A DNA stretch of 64,000 nt, from assembly GCF_003315135.1 (NCBI RefSeq), contig NZ_QNRK01000014.1:94950-158949 (forward strand), written 5' to 3'. Origin of the DNA: Roseiarcus fermentans (GTDB taxonomy: Bacteria; Pseudomonadota; Alphaproteobacteria; Rhizobiales; Beijerinckiaceae). Positions 1 through 9,264 of the stretch are shown in pieces (within the stretch, counting starts at the first letter, position 1; every line of letters starts with the position of its first letter). A program made the translations under genes and the position numbers. The notes under the pieces are model-generated. The model saw only the letters and a list, made by a program, of their open reading frames with translations. It was not told where the DNA came from and searched no databases.

Positions 1-2
1 GG

Positions 3-1058
3 ATCGGCTGGAAGATCGGCCGCGGCGACAACACCGGCTCGAATTTCGGCAGCGAGCAGGGCCAGGACTATCCCTTCCTGTGCTCGGTCGGCGGCAACAC
101 GGTCGCCTCCGACGACCTGTGGCTCGGCAACCTGACGATGTCGAGCCGCGCCTTCCGCCTCGGGACCTGCCGGATCGGCGAGAACAACTTCCTCGGCACG
201 ATGGTCTACGTGCCGCCCGGCGCGCGAACCGGCGACAACGTGATGTTCGCCACCAAGGTGATGGCGCCGATCGACGGGCCGGTGCGCGAGAACGTCGGCC
301 TGCTCGGCTCGCCCGCCTTCGAGATTCCGCGCGCCTCCGCCCGCGACCTCGAACTCCTGGCCTCGATCGGCGAGAAGGAGCGCAAGCGCCGTCTCGTGCG
401 CAAGACCTGGTTCAACATCGCCTCGATCATCGGGCTGGTGGCGTCGCGCTGGCTGATCGTGTTCCTCGGCGTCTTCGTGTTCGGCTGGACGGCGGCGGTC
501 TACGGCGTCAACGACGTCCCGGCGATGGTGGTCGCGGCCGGCGCGCTGGCGCTCATGTCGATCGCAGCCTTCATCCTGATCGAGCGCGCCTCGCTCGGCT
601 TCCAGTCGCTGAAGCCGGAGACGGTGACCATCTACGACCCGGCGTTCTGGCGGGTCGAGCGGTACTGGAAACTGTCGAACTCGCCGCACACCACGCTCTT
701 CAACGGAACGCCGATGCGGAACTGGGTCATGCGCATGGTCGGGGTCAAGGTCGGCAAGCGCGTGTTCGACGACGGCAGCATCCTGTCCGAGCACACCCTG
801 GTCGAGCTCGGCGACGAGGCCAACCTCAACGAAGGCAGCATCGTCCAGTCGCACTCGCTGGAGGAGGGCGTGTACAAGTCGGATGTCGTGCGGATCGGCG
901 CCGGCGCGTCGATCGGGATCGGCTGCCTCGTCCATTACGGCGTGACCATGGGCGATCACACCCACCTCGACTCCGACTCGTTCCTGATGAAGGGCGAGAT
1001 CACCCCGGCCGGCTCGCGCTGGCGCGGCAACCCGGCCGAGCTCGTGCATCTGGGCTGA
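3..1058 (+). CDS. Pls/PosA-type NRPS-like protein, C-terminal part (partial)
   Basis: The reading frame is open from the left edge, so only the last 351 residues are present. They look like the terminal membrane domain of Pls/PosA-type NRPS-like proteins, which follows an adenylation and carrier domain. Visible features are a GSNFG...QDYPFL start, turn-rich hexapeptide-like stretches (an acyltransferase-like left-handed helix) near both ends, and two or three hydrophobic segments at about bases 410-580. In the family these proteins polymerise amino acids such as lysine across the membrane; the substrate here cannot be told. A strong hairpin follows the stop. Family assignment is by motif recognition and fairly sure. 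Confidence 0.75.
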   Translation: MGWKIGRGDNTGSNFGSEQGQDYPFLCSVGGNTVASDDLWLGNLTMSSRAFRLGTCRIGENNFLGTMVYVPPGARTGDNVMFATKVMAPIDGPVRENVGLLGSPAFEIPRASARDLELLASIGEKERKRRLVRKTWFNIASIIGLVASRWLIVFLGVFVFGWTAAVYGVNDVPAMVVAAGALALMSIAAFILIERASLGFQSLKPETVTIYDPAFWRVERYWKLSNSPHTTLFNGTPMRNWVMRMVGVKVGKRVFDDGSILSEHTLVELGDEANLNEGSIVQSHSLEEGVYKSDVVRIGAGASIGIGCLVHYGVTMGDHTHLDSDSFLMKGEITPAGSRWRGNPAELVHLG

Positions 1059-1065
1059 CGCGAAA

Positions 1066-1102
1066 GAGGCCCGTCCCGGAGGCCGGCCCCGGGACGGGCC
1101 TC
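1066..1102 (+). terminator. hairpin after the NRPS-like gene
   Basis: Twelve-base perfect inverted repeat (GAGGCCCGTCCC at 1066-1077 against 1091-1102) with a 13-base loop, eight bases after the stop codon. There is no T tract, so it may act with Rho or as an RNA 3' end. The rest of the gap to 1539 shows no convincing gene. Confidence 0.5.
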
Positions 1103-1465
1103 TGCGAAGGGTTCGGCATATCCTGGTCTCTCTCGCCGGCGCCTTCCGGACCCCCGAGAGCGGCGAAGCTGGAGACGGCGCCTGCGACCCGACTTTGCGT
1201 GACGATCGCGGCGCCGGCTTCGTCGACGAGACGGCCGCTTTCCGCTTCTCCGAGGCCGGGGAAGTCGGGGCGCTCCCGCAAGATCGGAATCGCGCGCTTC
1301 CGCGCGAGGCGGCGGCGACATGGACCGCGGCGCCCATGACCCGCGCGCCGCTCTTGCAAAGATCCGGCTGGTGAGGCCGGCGCCAGGATCGCGATCTCGG
1401 TCCGCGGCCGCGCTTGCCGCGTCAGACGCAGGCGATTACAAATCTTCGTGAAGTAAGCGCTGTAC

Positions 1466-1484
1466 GTCAACATGCTCTGTTGAC
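1466..1484. promoter_or_regulatory. dyad-symmetric site
   Basis: Perfect 7-base inverted repeat GTCAACA-TGCTC-TGTTGAC in an AT-richer patch within the otherwise empty gap 1103-1539, about 55 bases ahead of the small gene at 1540. It has the form of a regulator operator; which protein binds is unknown. Confidence 0.3.
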
Positions 1485-1539
1485 ATGCGCTCGTTAACTT
1501 CGGCACGCGGTTCGGATCGTGTGGAGTTGGTTTCCCGTC

Positions 1540-1824
1540 ATGCCCGACGTCAAGTCCGCTTTCGCCGCCCTTCGGTATCTGCCCTGCCGCACCGAAGGCG
1601 GCGAGTGGCTGGTGGTGGACCAGAAACGGGGCGACCGCGCCGTGCTCAGCTGTCCCGACGCGGGCGGCGCGGCGGTGATCGCTGCGCTGATGAACGGCGA
1701 TCTCGCGACCCTCGCCGGCATGGCCCCCGAGGCGCTGGCGAGCGGTCGCGCGACGCTCAGTGACGCGTTGCTGCATCCGTGCGGCCGACCCCCGATCTGC
1801 GACGCGACCTTTCCCCGCCTTTAG
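1540..1824 (+). CDS. small hypothetical protein
   Basis: 94-residue reading frame starting MPDVKSAF, with a GGAG about 15 bases upstream and codon use like neighbouring genes. No domain recognised; it has neither a signal peptide nor a membrane segment. The N-terminal half reads like a compact beta-rich domain (LRYLPC...GEWLVVDQ). It precedes the aldolase gene by 121 bases. It could be a conserved orphan or a chance frame in GC-rich DNA. Confidence 0.45.
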   Translation: MPDVKSAFAALRYLPCRTEGGEWLVVDQKRGDRAVLSCPDAGGAAVIAALMNGDLATLAGMAPEALASGRATLSDALLHPCGRPPICDATFPRL

Positions 1825-1945
1825 GGCTCGTTCGGTGGTAAGCTCGCGCTCGCGGAGGGCGCGCTGCGTCGTCGCCCCCGACCGGGAGCCGGAAGGCGAT
1901 CGGCCAACTTTTGACGCGGGGCGGCTCGAAGGCGAGGAGACGATC

Positions 1946-2851
1946 ATGGCCAACGACACGATGAAGCAGCAGATGGCGAGCAAGGGCGGCTTCATCGCCG
2001 CTCTCGACCAGAGCGGCGGCTCGACTCCCGGGGCGCTCCGGCTCTACGGCATCCCCGACAGCGAGTACGCCGGCGACGAAGCGAAAATGTTCGAGCTCAT
2101 GCACGAGTTCCGGGTGCGGATGATGAGCGCGCCCGCATTCACCGGCGCCAAGGTCATCGCCGCCATCCTGTTCGAGCGGACGATGGACGGCGAGGCCAAG
2201 GGCAAGCCCGTGCCCACCTACCTGTGGGAGGACCGGGGCGTCGTGCCGATCGTCAAGGTCGACAAGGGGCTCGAGCACGATCAGGACGGCGTGCAGTTGA
2301 TGAAGCCGATGCCGGGCCTCGACGCGCTGCTCGCGAGGGCTGCGAAGCTCGGCGTGTTCGGCACCAAGATGCGCTCGGTCATCAATCACGCCTCGAAGGA
2401 CGGCATCGCGGCCATCGCGCGGCAGCAGTTCGAGATCGGCGAGCAGATCGCCGGGCACGGCCTCGTCCCGATCCTCGAGCCCGAGGTCTCGATCAAGGCC
2501 ACGGACAAGGCGAGGGCGGAAACGATCCTGCTCGACGCGCTGGCCGAAGGCCTCGACCGGCTTCCGGCCGGCCGGCAGGTGATGTTCAAGCTGACCCTGC
2601 CGGATGTTCCCGACCTCTACGCGCCGCTGATCGAGGACAAGCGCGTCCTGCGCGTCGTCGCCCTCTCGGGCGGCTATTCGCGCGCCGAGGCGTGCCGGAA
2701 GCTGGCGCTGAATCACGGCATGATCGCCAGTTTCTCCCGCGCGCTTACCGAAGGCCTCCTACGCTCGATGAGCGACGCCGACTTCGACAAGGCGCTCGGG
2801 GAGGCGATCGCCGAGATTTACGGGGCCTCGGTCGACAAGGTCGCGGCGTAG
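1946..2851 (+). CDS. fda: class I fructose-bisphosphate aldolase
   Basis: Cleaves fructose 1,6-bisphosphate to dihydroxyacetone phosphate and glyceraldehyde 3-phosphate (glycolysis/gluconeogenesis, cytosol) through a Schiff base rather than a metal. The 301-residue length fits the bacterial class I family seen in Staphylococcus and many alphaproteobacteria. Visible motifs are ALDQSGGSTPGAL near residue 19, the LEPEVSIK strand near residue 187, and MFKLTLP with K215 as the likely Schiff-base lysine. The ATG at 1946 follows a GGCGAGGAGA ribosome site; the longer upstream frame lacks family similarity and is ignored. Confidence 0.9.
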   Translation: MANDTMKQQMASKGGFIAALDQSGGSTPGALRLYGIPDSEYAGDEAKMFELMHEFRVRMMSAPAFTGAKVIAAILFERTMDGEAKGKPVPTYLWEDRGVVPIVKVDKGLEHDQDGVQLMKPMPGLDALLARAAKLGVFGTKMRSVINHASKDGIAAIARQQFEIGEQIAGHGLVPILEPEVSIKATDKARAETILLDALAEGLDRLPAGRQVMFKLTLPDVPDLYAPLIEDKRVLRVVALSGGYSRAEACRKLALNHGMIASFSRALTEGLLRSMSDADFDKALGEAIAEIYGASVDKVAA

Positions 2852-2999
2852 AGCGTCCCGGGAGGGAGCGTGTCCCGCGCTCTCCCAACGCCCGTCGCCC
2901 TATGGCGCGGCGAGACGCCGCCTGTCCCGTCGCTCGCCGCCGGCGAGCCGGAAAACCGGCCGTCGCTGCGACGTCGAGGTCGCCTCGACGTCCTGCGCC

Positions 3000-3641
3000 T
3001 TACTTGAGCAGCTTGAAAGCGTGCGCCGACCAGTCGCCGCGGCCGATGCCGGGGATGCACCAGAGTTTGCACAGCGGCTCGATGGCGCGCGCCGCCTCGA
3101 GCGCGCCCATGTCCTCGACGTCCCAGCCGAACTGGTCGCAGATCCCGGCGACGGTCCGCTTGGCCTTCGCGTCGTTTCCGCAGATGAACATGGTCGGCCG
3201 CAGGCCGCCGAAGTCGGGATTGACCATGTAGGACGAGCCGACCGAGTTGAACGCCTTGACGAAATGCGCGTCGGGAAACGCCTTCTGCAGCCGCTCCATC
3301 AGCGACTCGTTCTGGTCGGTGAAGTAGCTGAGGACGCCCGCGACCGGCGGCCCGCCGCCGATCGGGTTCGTGGCGTCGATCACCGGCTTGCCGTCGATCG
3401 CGGCGGCGCCGACATAGTTCAGCGCGTGCAGCGCCACCTCGCCGCCGACCGCCAGGACCACGACGTCGCCGAAGGTGGCGGCTTCCGCGAACGACCTGAC
3501 CGTCGCGCCGGTGTTCTCGCCCAGCCACTCGGCGAGTTTGCCCGGATCGCGGGTGCCGATGGCGACGGAATGGCCGTGTTTTAAGAAACCAGCCGCGAGA
3601 GTCTGGCCGACGATTCCCGAACCGATGACGCCGATCTTCAT
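3000..3641 (-). CDS. NADP-binding F420-dependent-oxidoreductase-like protein
   Basis: 213-residue Rossmann protein beginning MKIGVIGSGIVG, the GxGxxG dinucleotide loop, followed by a short helix-rich C-terminus. The overall pattern (GTRDP after strand 2, VIDATNP, VKAFNSVG) is that of the NADPH-dependent F420 reductase-like family (pfam03807). These small proteins occur in organisms without F420, where the real substrate is usually unknown, so the reaction is not assigned. The gene stands alone between the aldolase and a vapC remnant. Confidence 0.8.
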   Translation of the reverse strand: MKIGVIGSGIVGQTLAAGFLKHGHSVAIGTRDPGKLAEWLGENTGATVRSFAEAATFGDVVVLAVGGEVALHALNYVGAAAIDGKPVIDATNPIGGGPPVAGVLSYFTDQNESLMERLQKAFPDAHFVKAFNSVGSSYMVNPDFGGLRPTMFICGNDAKAKRTVAGICDQFGWDVEDMGALEAARAIEPLCKLWCIPGIGRGDWSAHAFKLLK

Positions 3642-3732
3642 GAGACGTCTCCTCCGTTGAATGCCTGACAGTGGGGTTTACTGGGCGCGGACGCAAGGGC
3701 CCGGACGCGTGCGTCGGCGCCGGGCGTCCCGC

Positions 3733-4138
3733 TCACTGCCCCAGGTTTCGCGAATGCGCCCAATCCTCGAGCGTCAGCGCCATGGTCGCCACGGCTGGCT
3801 CGGGGGTGGGTCCGCACGGCGCGAGCGAAGGCCACGTCCGCAGGCACGACAGCGCTCGCCCCGGTCGCGATGGCGAAAGCTAGATACAGCGTGTCGGTAA
3901 CCGGGTGATCGATGGTCATGCCGACGTCGAGCGCGGCGTCGTGCAGGCGCATGGATGCGGTGGGAATCGGCGCGACGGCCGCGCGGAGCAGACCGAGACC
4001 GGCCCGCGCCTCGGCCAGTGTCAGCAGCTTTCGCCGCGCTTTCAGCCACAGGACGTTGGTTGCTTCGTGCAGCCAGAAGTCGGGGACGAGCAGGTCCGGT
4101 TCCTTGCCGAGGAGGGCCTCCGCGAGCGGGCTGTCCGG
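3733..4138 (-). pseudogene. VapC PIN-domain toxin remnant
   Basis: Reading the minus strand from 4138 gives PDSPLAEALLGKEPDLLVPD, then FWLHEATNVLW and HPVTDTLYLAFAI, which match the middle and C-terminal part of VapC PIN-domain ribonucleases. The first 20-odd residues, including the first catalytic Asp, are missing; a TAA stop sits directly upstream. After RTHP the frame must shift by one to recover the expected tail (ALTLEDWAHSRNLGQ, then stop). No vapB antitoxin gene is adjacent. The gene is therefore both truncated and frameshifted. Confidence 0.7.
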
Positions 4139-4253
4139 TTATGACAGCATATGCCCGATCGGCGCCGGCTCAAGATTTCTCTCTCGCTGTCGGGCGGCGC
4201 GCGGACGAAGGTTGCGTCTCTGCCCGAGGTGGGCGGAACGGCAAAGCTCTCCA

Positions 4254-4396
4254 TCATCGCGAGGAGCGAAGCGACGCGGCGATCCAGGGGGGCAGGGCCA
4301 GTGTCTCGGCGAATTGGCGGGCGCAGCGGTTCTTCGCCGTCCGCGCAGGCGGCTCCTGGATCGCCGCGTCGCCCTTCGGGCTCCTCGCGACGACGG
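4254..4396. repeat. palindromic repeat, family A
   Basis: A 143-base element whose ends are inverted copies: GCGAGGAGCGAAGCGACGCG at the left and GCGTCGCCCTTCGGGCTCCT at the right, with GGCGATCCAGG/CCTGGATCGCC inside. Related copies lie at 39610-39746 (opposite orientation) and as a half element at 36363-36398. It resembles rhizobial intergenic palindromic elements. It lies in the gap between the vapC remnant and the liv-type operon terminus. Confidence 0.75.
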
Positions 4397-4516
4397 CGGA
4401 AGGGCGCCCGGCGCGGGAGTTACAAAGTTGCAAAGTCACCCGAAACGGCGCCCGAGCCGCTGAAATCGGCTGCCGAGAGCGAACCCGCGCCCATGGCTGA
4501 ATCGGAGGGGAGGGGA

Positions 4517-5593
4517 CTACGTCCGTTTCCCCTTCCCCTCGGCCGGCTTCAGCGCCCCGACGATCCCCGCGGGAGCGAAATAGACCGCCAGCACGAAGGC
4601 GAGGCCGAGCCACAGCAGCCAGCGGTGCGGGTCGAACAGGCCCGGCAGCAGCGGCAGATGCGCTTCCGCCGCGGCGTTCGCCAGCGCCCCCATCAGGTCC
4701 TGCAGATAGCCTTCCGCCACGACGAACACGGCCGCGCCGACGATCGCGCCCCACAGCGACCCCATGCCGCCGACCACCACCATCACCAGCACGTCGACCT
4801 GGATCGAGAACGACAGCGCCGTGTCGGGTCCGACATAGCGCAGCCACAACGCGCTGAGCGCGCCGGCGACGGTCGCCCCGAGCGCCGAGATGCAGGTCGC
4901 CAGCGTGCGGTGGAACACGATCCGGTAACCGAGCGCCTCGGCGCGAAAGGGGTTTTCGCGGATGGCCTGCAGCACGCGCCCGAATGGCGAGTTGACCACC
5001 CGCAGCAGGACCAGAAAGGCGACTGCGGCGACGAAGAACACCAGATAATAGGCGATCAGCTTGCCGCTCGCCGGCACGCCGAAAATCGGATGGTCGAGCC
5101 ACTTGAACCCCGGCTGCAGCGCCGCCGGGACCTTGAACGAGCGCCCGTCCTCGCCGCCGGTGATGTCCGACAGTTGCGAGGCCAGCACGTTGAACGCGTA
5201 GGCGACGGCGAGCGTCACCATGGCGAAGAAGATCGACTGCACCCGGAGCGAGAACAGGCCGATTGCGAGCGCGAGCGCGAGCGACAGCGCCGCCGCCGCG
5301 ACGAGCCCGATCGCAACCGCGGTCCAGCTCGCCCCGAGCCCGTAGAGCGCGAGCCCGACGCCGTAGGCGCCGACGCCGAAGAACATGACGTGGGCGAAGG
5401 ACACGATCCCGGCGTAGCCGATCAGGACGTCGTAGGAGGCGACGAGCAGGATCATCACGCAGATTTTCGCCGACGTGTTCAGCGCCTTCGCGCCCGGGAA
5501 CAGGAACGGAGCGAGCATGAGCGCCAGCACGACAGCCCCGATGAGGATCTGCAAGGGCCGGCCGCGCGGGCCATCGCCGGAGAGAAGGCTCAT
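4517..5593 (-). CDS. livM: branched-chain amino-acid type ABC permease LivM
   Basis: 358-residue inner-membrane permease with about eight to ten hydrophobic segments. The family signatures are GYAGIVSFAHVMFFGVGAYG in the N-terminal half and VVVGGMGSLWGAIVGAA near the C-terminus. It is the last gene of a five-gene operon (binding protein, livG, livF, livH, livM) in which every junction is an ATGA overlap, so the five are certainly co-transcribed. The substrate of HAAT-family transporters ranges from leucine to aromatic acids and urea, and cannot be fixed here. Confidence 0.88.
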   Translation of the reverse strand: MSLLSGDGPRGRPLQILIGAVVLALMLAPFLFPGAKALNTSAKICVMILLVASYDVLIGYAGIVSFAHVMFFGVGAYGVGLALYGLGASWTAVAIGLVAAAALSLALALAIGLFSLRVQSIFFAMVTLAVAYAFNVLASQLSDITGGEDGRSFKVPAALQPGFKWLDHPIFGVPASGKLIAYYLVFFVAAVAFLVLLRVVNSPFGRVLQAIRENPFRAEALGYRIVFHRTLATCISALGATVAGALSALWLRYVGPDTALSFSIQVDVLVMVVVGGMGSLWGAIVGAAVFVVAEGYLQDLMGALANAAAEAHLPLLPGLFDPHRWLLWLGLAFVLAVYFAPAGIVGALKPAEGKGKRT

Positions 5594-6600
5594 CGGCCGG
5601 TCACCGGATAGAGGCCGCGCGGACGCCACAGCAGCACCACGACCATCGCGACAATGTTGGAGACGAGCGCGAGTTTCGGCGCGAGGAAGCCGGCGTAATT
5701 GGCGATCAGCGCCACCAGGATCGAGGCGACGAACGAGCCGCCGACCGAGCCCAGGCCGCCGATGATGATGACGATGAAGCACAGGACCAGAAACTCGGCG
5801 CCAATGGTCGCGTGCGCCTGGCCGCGGTAGAGCGCCATCATCGCCCCGCCGAGGCCCGCAAGCGCGCTGCCGGCCATGAATACGCCGACGAACAGCCGGT
5901 CGATGCGGTAGCCGAGCGCTTCCACCATCTCGCGGTTCTCGACGCCGGCGCGGATCAGGAGGCCGATCTTGGTGCGGTTGAGGATCAGCGTCTCGCCCGC
6001 GAACACCGCGAGGCCGACGACGGTCGCGAGCACGCGATACTTCTCGATCGCCGTGTCGCCGAACACGAACGAGCCGCGAAACGCAGCCGGTAGGGCGAGC
6101 GGGATCTGGTCCGGCCCCCAGAGCGCGTAGATGAGCTGTTCGGCGATGATCGCGCCGCCGATGGTGGCGAGAATCTGGCGCAGGTGCTGGCCGTAGACGG
6201 GTTTGACGATCAGCCGTTCGAACAGCCAGCCGAGCGCCCCGCAGACCACCGCCGCAGCGAGGATGGCGAGCGCGAAGGCCGCGAGATTGAGCGCGACCGA
6301 GTCCGAGGCGGACCAGCCGGCGAGCGGCAGGAGCACCAGCGTCGCGACATAGGCGCCCAGCGCAATGAAGGCGCCGTGGCCGAAGTTGAGCACGTCCATC
6401 ATGCCGAACACGAGCGTCAGCCCCGAGGCCATGGTGAAGATCATCATGCCCATGGCGATTCCCGCCGCCGTCAGTGTCAGGAAGGTCGAGGCCGAGCCGA
6501 CGAAAGGCGCGGCGACGAGGGCCACGATCAGCGGCGTCAGCGCCGGCAAAATCTCGATTTTCCGCCGCGGCAGCGCCGCCCCGACATCGAGCGCGCTCAT
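5590..6600 (-). CDS. livH: branched-chain amino-acid type ABC permease LivH
   Basis: 336-residue membrane protein, partner of LivM in the translocation channel. Shows the LivH signatures SGLTLVFGMMDVLNFGHG near the N-terminus, QILATIGGAIIAEQ in the middle and IIIGGLGSVGGSFVA near the C-terminus. The start ATG overlaps the livF stop (ATGA) and its own stop overlaps the livM start in the same way. The N-terminal 25 residues before the first membrane helix are slightly longer than usual. Confidence 0.88.
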   Translation of the reverse strand: MSALDVGAALPRRKIEILPALTPLIVALVAAPFVGSASTFLTLTAAGIAMGMMIFTMASGLTLVFGMMDVLNFGHGAFIALGAYVATLVLLPLAGWSASDSVALNLAAFALAILAAAVVCGALGWLFERLIVKPVYGQHLRQILATIGGAIIAEQLIYALWGPDQIPLALPAAFRGSFVFGDTAIEKYRVLATVVGLAVFAGETLILNRTKIGLLIRAGVENREMVEALGYRIDRLFVGVFMAGSALAGLGGAMMALYRGQAHATIGAEFLVLCFIVIIIGGLGSVGGSFVASILVALIANYAGFLAPKLALVSNIVAMVVVLLWRPRGLYPVTGR

Positions 6601-7319
6601 TGGTGCGAATCCAGGCTGAGGCCGAGCAGGCGCATTTGCAGGCGCTGGTCTGCGGCGAGATCGCGCATCGAGCCACGGTGCACGACGCGGCCGTTGTCCA
6701 TGACGCGCACCTCGTCGCCGACTTCCGCCGCGACGCGGAAATTCTGCTCGACCAGGAGGATCGTGACGCCGGTCGCCTTGATCTCCTTCAGGCAGTCGAT
6801 CAGCGCGCCGACGATCGCGGGCGCGAGGCCCTTGGTCGGCTCGTCGATCAGCAGGAGTTCGCGCGGCTCGACGATGGCGCGGGCGATCGACAACATCTGC
6901 TTCTGCCCGCCCGAGAGCGAGCCGGCGCGCGACAGCCAGAACTTTCTCAGCGCCGGGAAGAAGCCGAAGATCCAGGCGAGGCGGCGGTCGTCCATCGGGC
7001 CCTGGCGCGCGCCGAGGATCAGGTTCTCCTTCACCGTCAGGTCGGAAAAGACCGCCATCGTCTCGGGCGCGTAGCCGACCCCGAGTCTGGCGACGTCGCT
7101 CGCCGCGAGGCTGTGCAGCGCCCTGTCGCCGAGCGCGATGCGCCCCTTCGAGGCGCGCCACAGCCCCATGATCGTGCGCAGCGTCGTGGTCTTGCCGGCG
7201 CCGTTGCGGCCGAGCAGCATGGTGGTCAGCCCGCCGGGGGCGTCGAGATCGACGCCCTGCAAGATGTGATAGCGGCCGATGTGGGTGTGGACGCCTTCCA
7301 GCGCGAGACCGGCGCTCAT
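6597..7319 (-). CDS. livF: ABC transporter ATPase LivF
   Basis: 240-residue ATP-binding subunit. Walker A is GRNGAGKT, the signature motif LSGGQKQM and Walker B LLLIDEPTKGLAP, followed by the LivF-type switch ILLVEQNF. It pairs with LivG to drive LivHM. Start chosen at the ATG overlapping the livG stop; a longer upstream frame is only the antisense-free extension into livG. Confidence 0.9.
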   Translation of the reverse strand: MSAGLALEGVHTHIGRYHILQGVDLDAPGGLTTMLLGRNGAGKTTTLRTIMGLWRASKGRIALGDRALHSLAASDVARLGVGYAPETMAVFSDLTVKENLILGARQGPMDDRRLAWIFGFFPALRKFWLSRAGSLSGGQKQMLSIARAIVEPRELLLIDEPTKGLAPAIVGALIDCLKEIKATGVTILLVEQNFRVAAEVGDEVRVMDNGRVVHRGSMRDLAADQRLQMRLLGLSLDSHQ

Positions 7320-8080
7320 GCCGCCTTCCCCGGCGCGATCCCGAGATAGGCCTCCTGCACCACCGCCGAGGCGATCACCGCCTGAGGCTCGCCGTCGGCC
7401 GCGAGCCGGCCGTTGACCAGCACGACGATGCGGTCGGCGAGCGAGCGCACCACGTCCATCTTGTGCTCGACCAGCAGGATGGTCCGGGTCGGGTCGCTCT
7501 TCAGCCGCGCGATCAGGTCGAGCACGACCGGGACCTCGTCGACGCTCATGCCGGCGGTCGGCTCGTCGAACATGGCGATCTTGGGCTCCAGCGCCATCAT
7601 CATCGCGACCTCGAGCTTGCGCTGATCGCCGTGCGACAGCGCCGCCGCCTGCGTCCCGCGTCTGTCGCCCAGACCCACCGACCCCAGCACCGCCTCGGCC
7701 TTGTCGATCAGGTCGCGCCGCCCTCGCCACGGCCGGCGCATGTCGTAATGAACCCCGGCGTGGGCCTGCACGGCGAGCCGCACGTTCTCGGCGACGGCGA
7801 GCTGCGGAAACAGGTTCGTCAGCTGGAAGGCGCGGCCGAGGCCGAGCCGCGTGCGCTCGGGCGCGCCGAGCCGGGTGACGTCCCGGCCGAAGATCGCCAC
7901 CGCGCCGTCGGAGGCGCGCAGCTGGCCGGAGATCAGGTTGAAATAGGTCGTCTTGCCGGCGCCGTTCGGCCCGACGATGGCGGTGAGCTCGCCGGGCCGG
8001 AACGCGCAGGTGACGTGGTCGACAGCGACGTGGCCGCCGAAACGGACCGTGAGGCCGCGGGTTTCGAGCGAGGGGCTCAT
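7316..8080 (-). CDS. livG: ABC transporter ATPase LivG
   Basis: 254-residue ATP-binding subunit. It shows Walker A GPNGAGKTTYFNLI, a signature region LSHGDQRKLEVAMM, Walker B IAMFDEPTAGMS and the LivG-type ILLVEHKMDVV switch. The signature reads LSHGD where LSGGE/Q is commonest, a variant often seen in LivG. It overlaps the binding-protein stop by four bases. Confidence 0.9.
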   Translation of the reverse strand: MSPSLETRGLTVRFGGHVAVDHVTCAFRPGELTAIVGPNGAGKTTYFNLISGQLRASDGAVAIFGRDVTRLGAPERTRLGLGRAFQLTNLFPQLAVAENVRLAVQAHAGVHYDMRRPWRGRRDLIDKAEAVLGSVGLGDRRGTQAAALSHGDQRKLEVAMMMALEPKIAMFDEPTAGMSVDEVPVVLDLIARLKSDPTRTILLVEHKMDVVRSLADRIVVLVNGRLAADGEPQAVIASAVVQEAYLGIAPGKAA

Positions 8081-9264
8081 CGCTTGTTGCGGATCGGAAT
8101 GTCCATGTCCTCGATCTTGATCTCGCGGGTGAGTTCGGGGATCGCCCAGGCCACGTTCGGGTCGACCTTGATCTTGAAGGCGTACATCGACTGCAGCGCC
8201 TGATGGTCCTCCTTGCGGAAGATCATCTTGCCCTTGGGGGTGTCGAATTCCATGCCCTCCATGACGGGGATCAGCTTCTCCGCGTCGGTCGATTTCGCCT
8301 TGTCGAGCGCGGTCACCAGCGCCTCGGCCGCGGCGAAGCCGCCGGCGGTGAAAAAGTCCGGCGGGGCGTGAAAACGCTTCTCGTGCTCGGCGACCAGCCA
8401 GTCGTTGGCCGGGTTCTTCGGGATCGCGTAGTAATAATACGCCGCGCCCTCGAGGCCGGGGAAGCGCTTGTACTGGGCGAGGATCGGCAGAATGTTGCCC
8501 GCGCCGGCGAAGCCGACGCCGTAGCGCTCGGGGCCGAGGTCGGCGAGCTTGTCGAGCGGGTTGGTGGCGCCGGCCCACACCGTCCAGATCAGCTTCTTTC
8601 CCGGCTTGTCCTTCAGCGCGTCGAACAGGCGCTGCCCGACGCCGGTGAAGTCGGTGGTGTTGGCCGGGGCGTATTCCTCGGCGACGAGGGTCGCGCCGGT
8701 CTTGGCGAGCGCCGCCTTGAACGCCGCCACGCCGTCGTGGCCGAAGGCGTTGTCGACGCCGAGCACCGCGATGTTGACGCCAGGCGCCCCGATGGCGATC
8801 GCGTTCGAGATCGCGTCCTGCGAGGAATTGCGCGCGGTGCGGAAGATGTAGCGGTTCCACTTGTCGCCGGTGATCTGGTCGGCGACCGCGGGCTCGACGA
8901 TCAAAATCTTCTTGTGCTCCTCGGCGACCGGCAGCATGGCGATGGTCGCGGGCGACGAGGTCGTGCCGACGGCGATGTCGGCGCCGTCGTCCTCGAACGC
9001 TTCGGTCAGCGCGCTTTTCGCGAGGTCGGGCTTGCCTTGGTCGTCCTTGGTCACGATGACGATCGTCTTGCCGTCGACCGCCATCGTGCCCTTGGTGGCG
9101 TATTCGAGGCCGAGCCGGAAGCCGGCCTCGGTCTGCTTGGCGTAGGCCTCGAGCGGGCCGGTGAGGCCGCGAATCAGCGCGACCTTGACCTCGTCCGCGC
9201 GCGCCGCGCCCACGGCGGCGGCGAAGGCCGCGGCGACCGCGATTGTCCCGAGACGAAACCTCAT
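8077..9264 (-). CDS. periplasmic substrate-binding protein of the Liv-type transporter
   Basis: 395 residues with a cleavable signal peptide (MRFRLGTIAVAAAFAAAVG, then ARADE) and a type I periplasmic binding fold: LIRGLTGPLEAY ligand loop, VGTTSSPATIAMLPVAEE, and a C-terminal YYYYAIPKNPANDWLVAEH stretch. It captures the ligand for LivHMGF. The ATG at 9264 follows GAGGAG at ideal spacing; the longer frame to 9330 lacks this and a signal peptide. First gene of the operon. HAAT-family, substrate unassigned. Confidence 0.88.
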   Translation of the reverse strand: MRFRLGTIAVAAAFAAAVGAARADEVKVALIRGLTGPLEAYAKQTEAGFRLGLEYATKGTMAVDGKTIVIVTKDDQGKPDLAKSALTEAFEDDGADIAVGTTSSPATIAMLPVAEEHKKILIVEPAVADQITGDKWNRYIFRTARNSSQDAISNAIAIGAPGVNIAVLGVDNAFGHDGVAAFKAALAKTGATLVAEEYAPANTTDFTGVGQRLFDALKDKPGKKLIWTVWAGATNPLDKLADLGPERYGVGFAGAGNILPILAQYKRFPGLEGAAYYYYAIPKNPANDWLVAEHEKRFHAPPDFFTAGGFAAAEALVTALDKAKSTDAEKLIPVMEGMEFDTPKGKMIFRKEDHQALQSMYAFKIKVDPNVAWAIPELTREIKIEDMDIPIRNKR

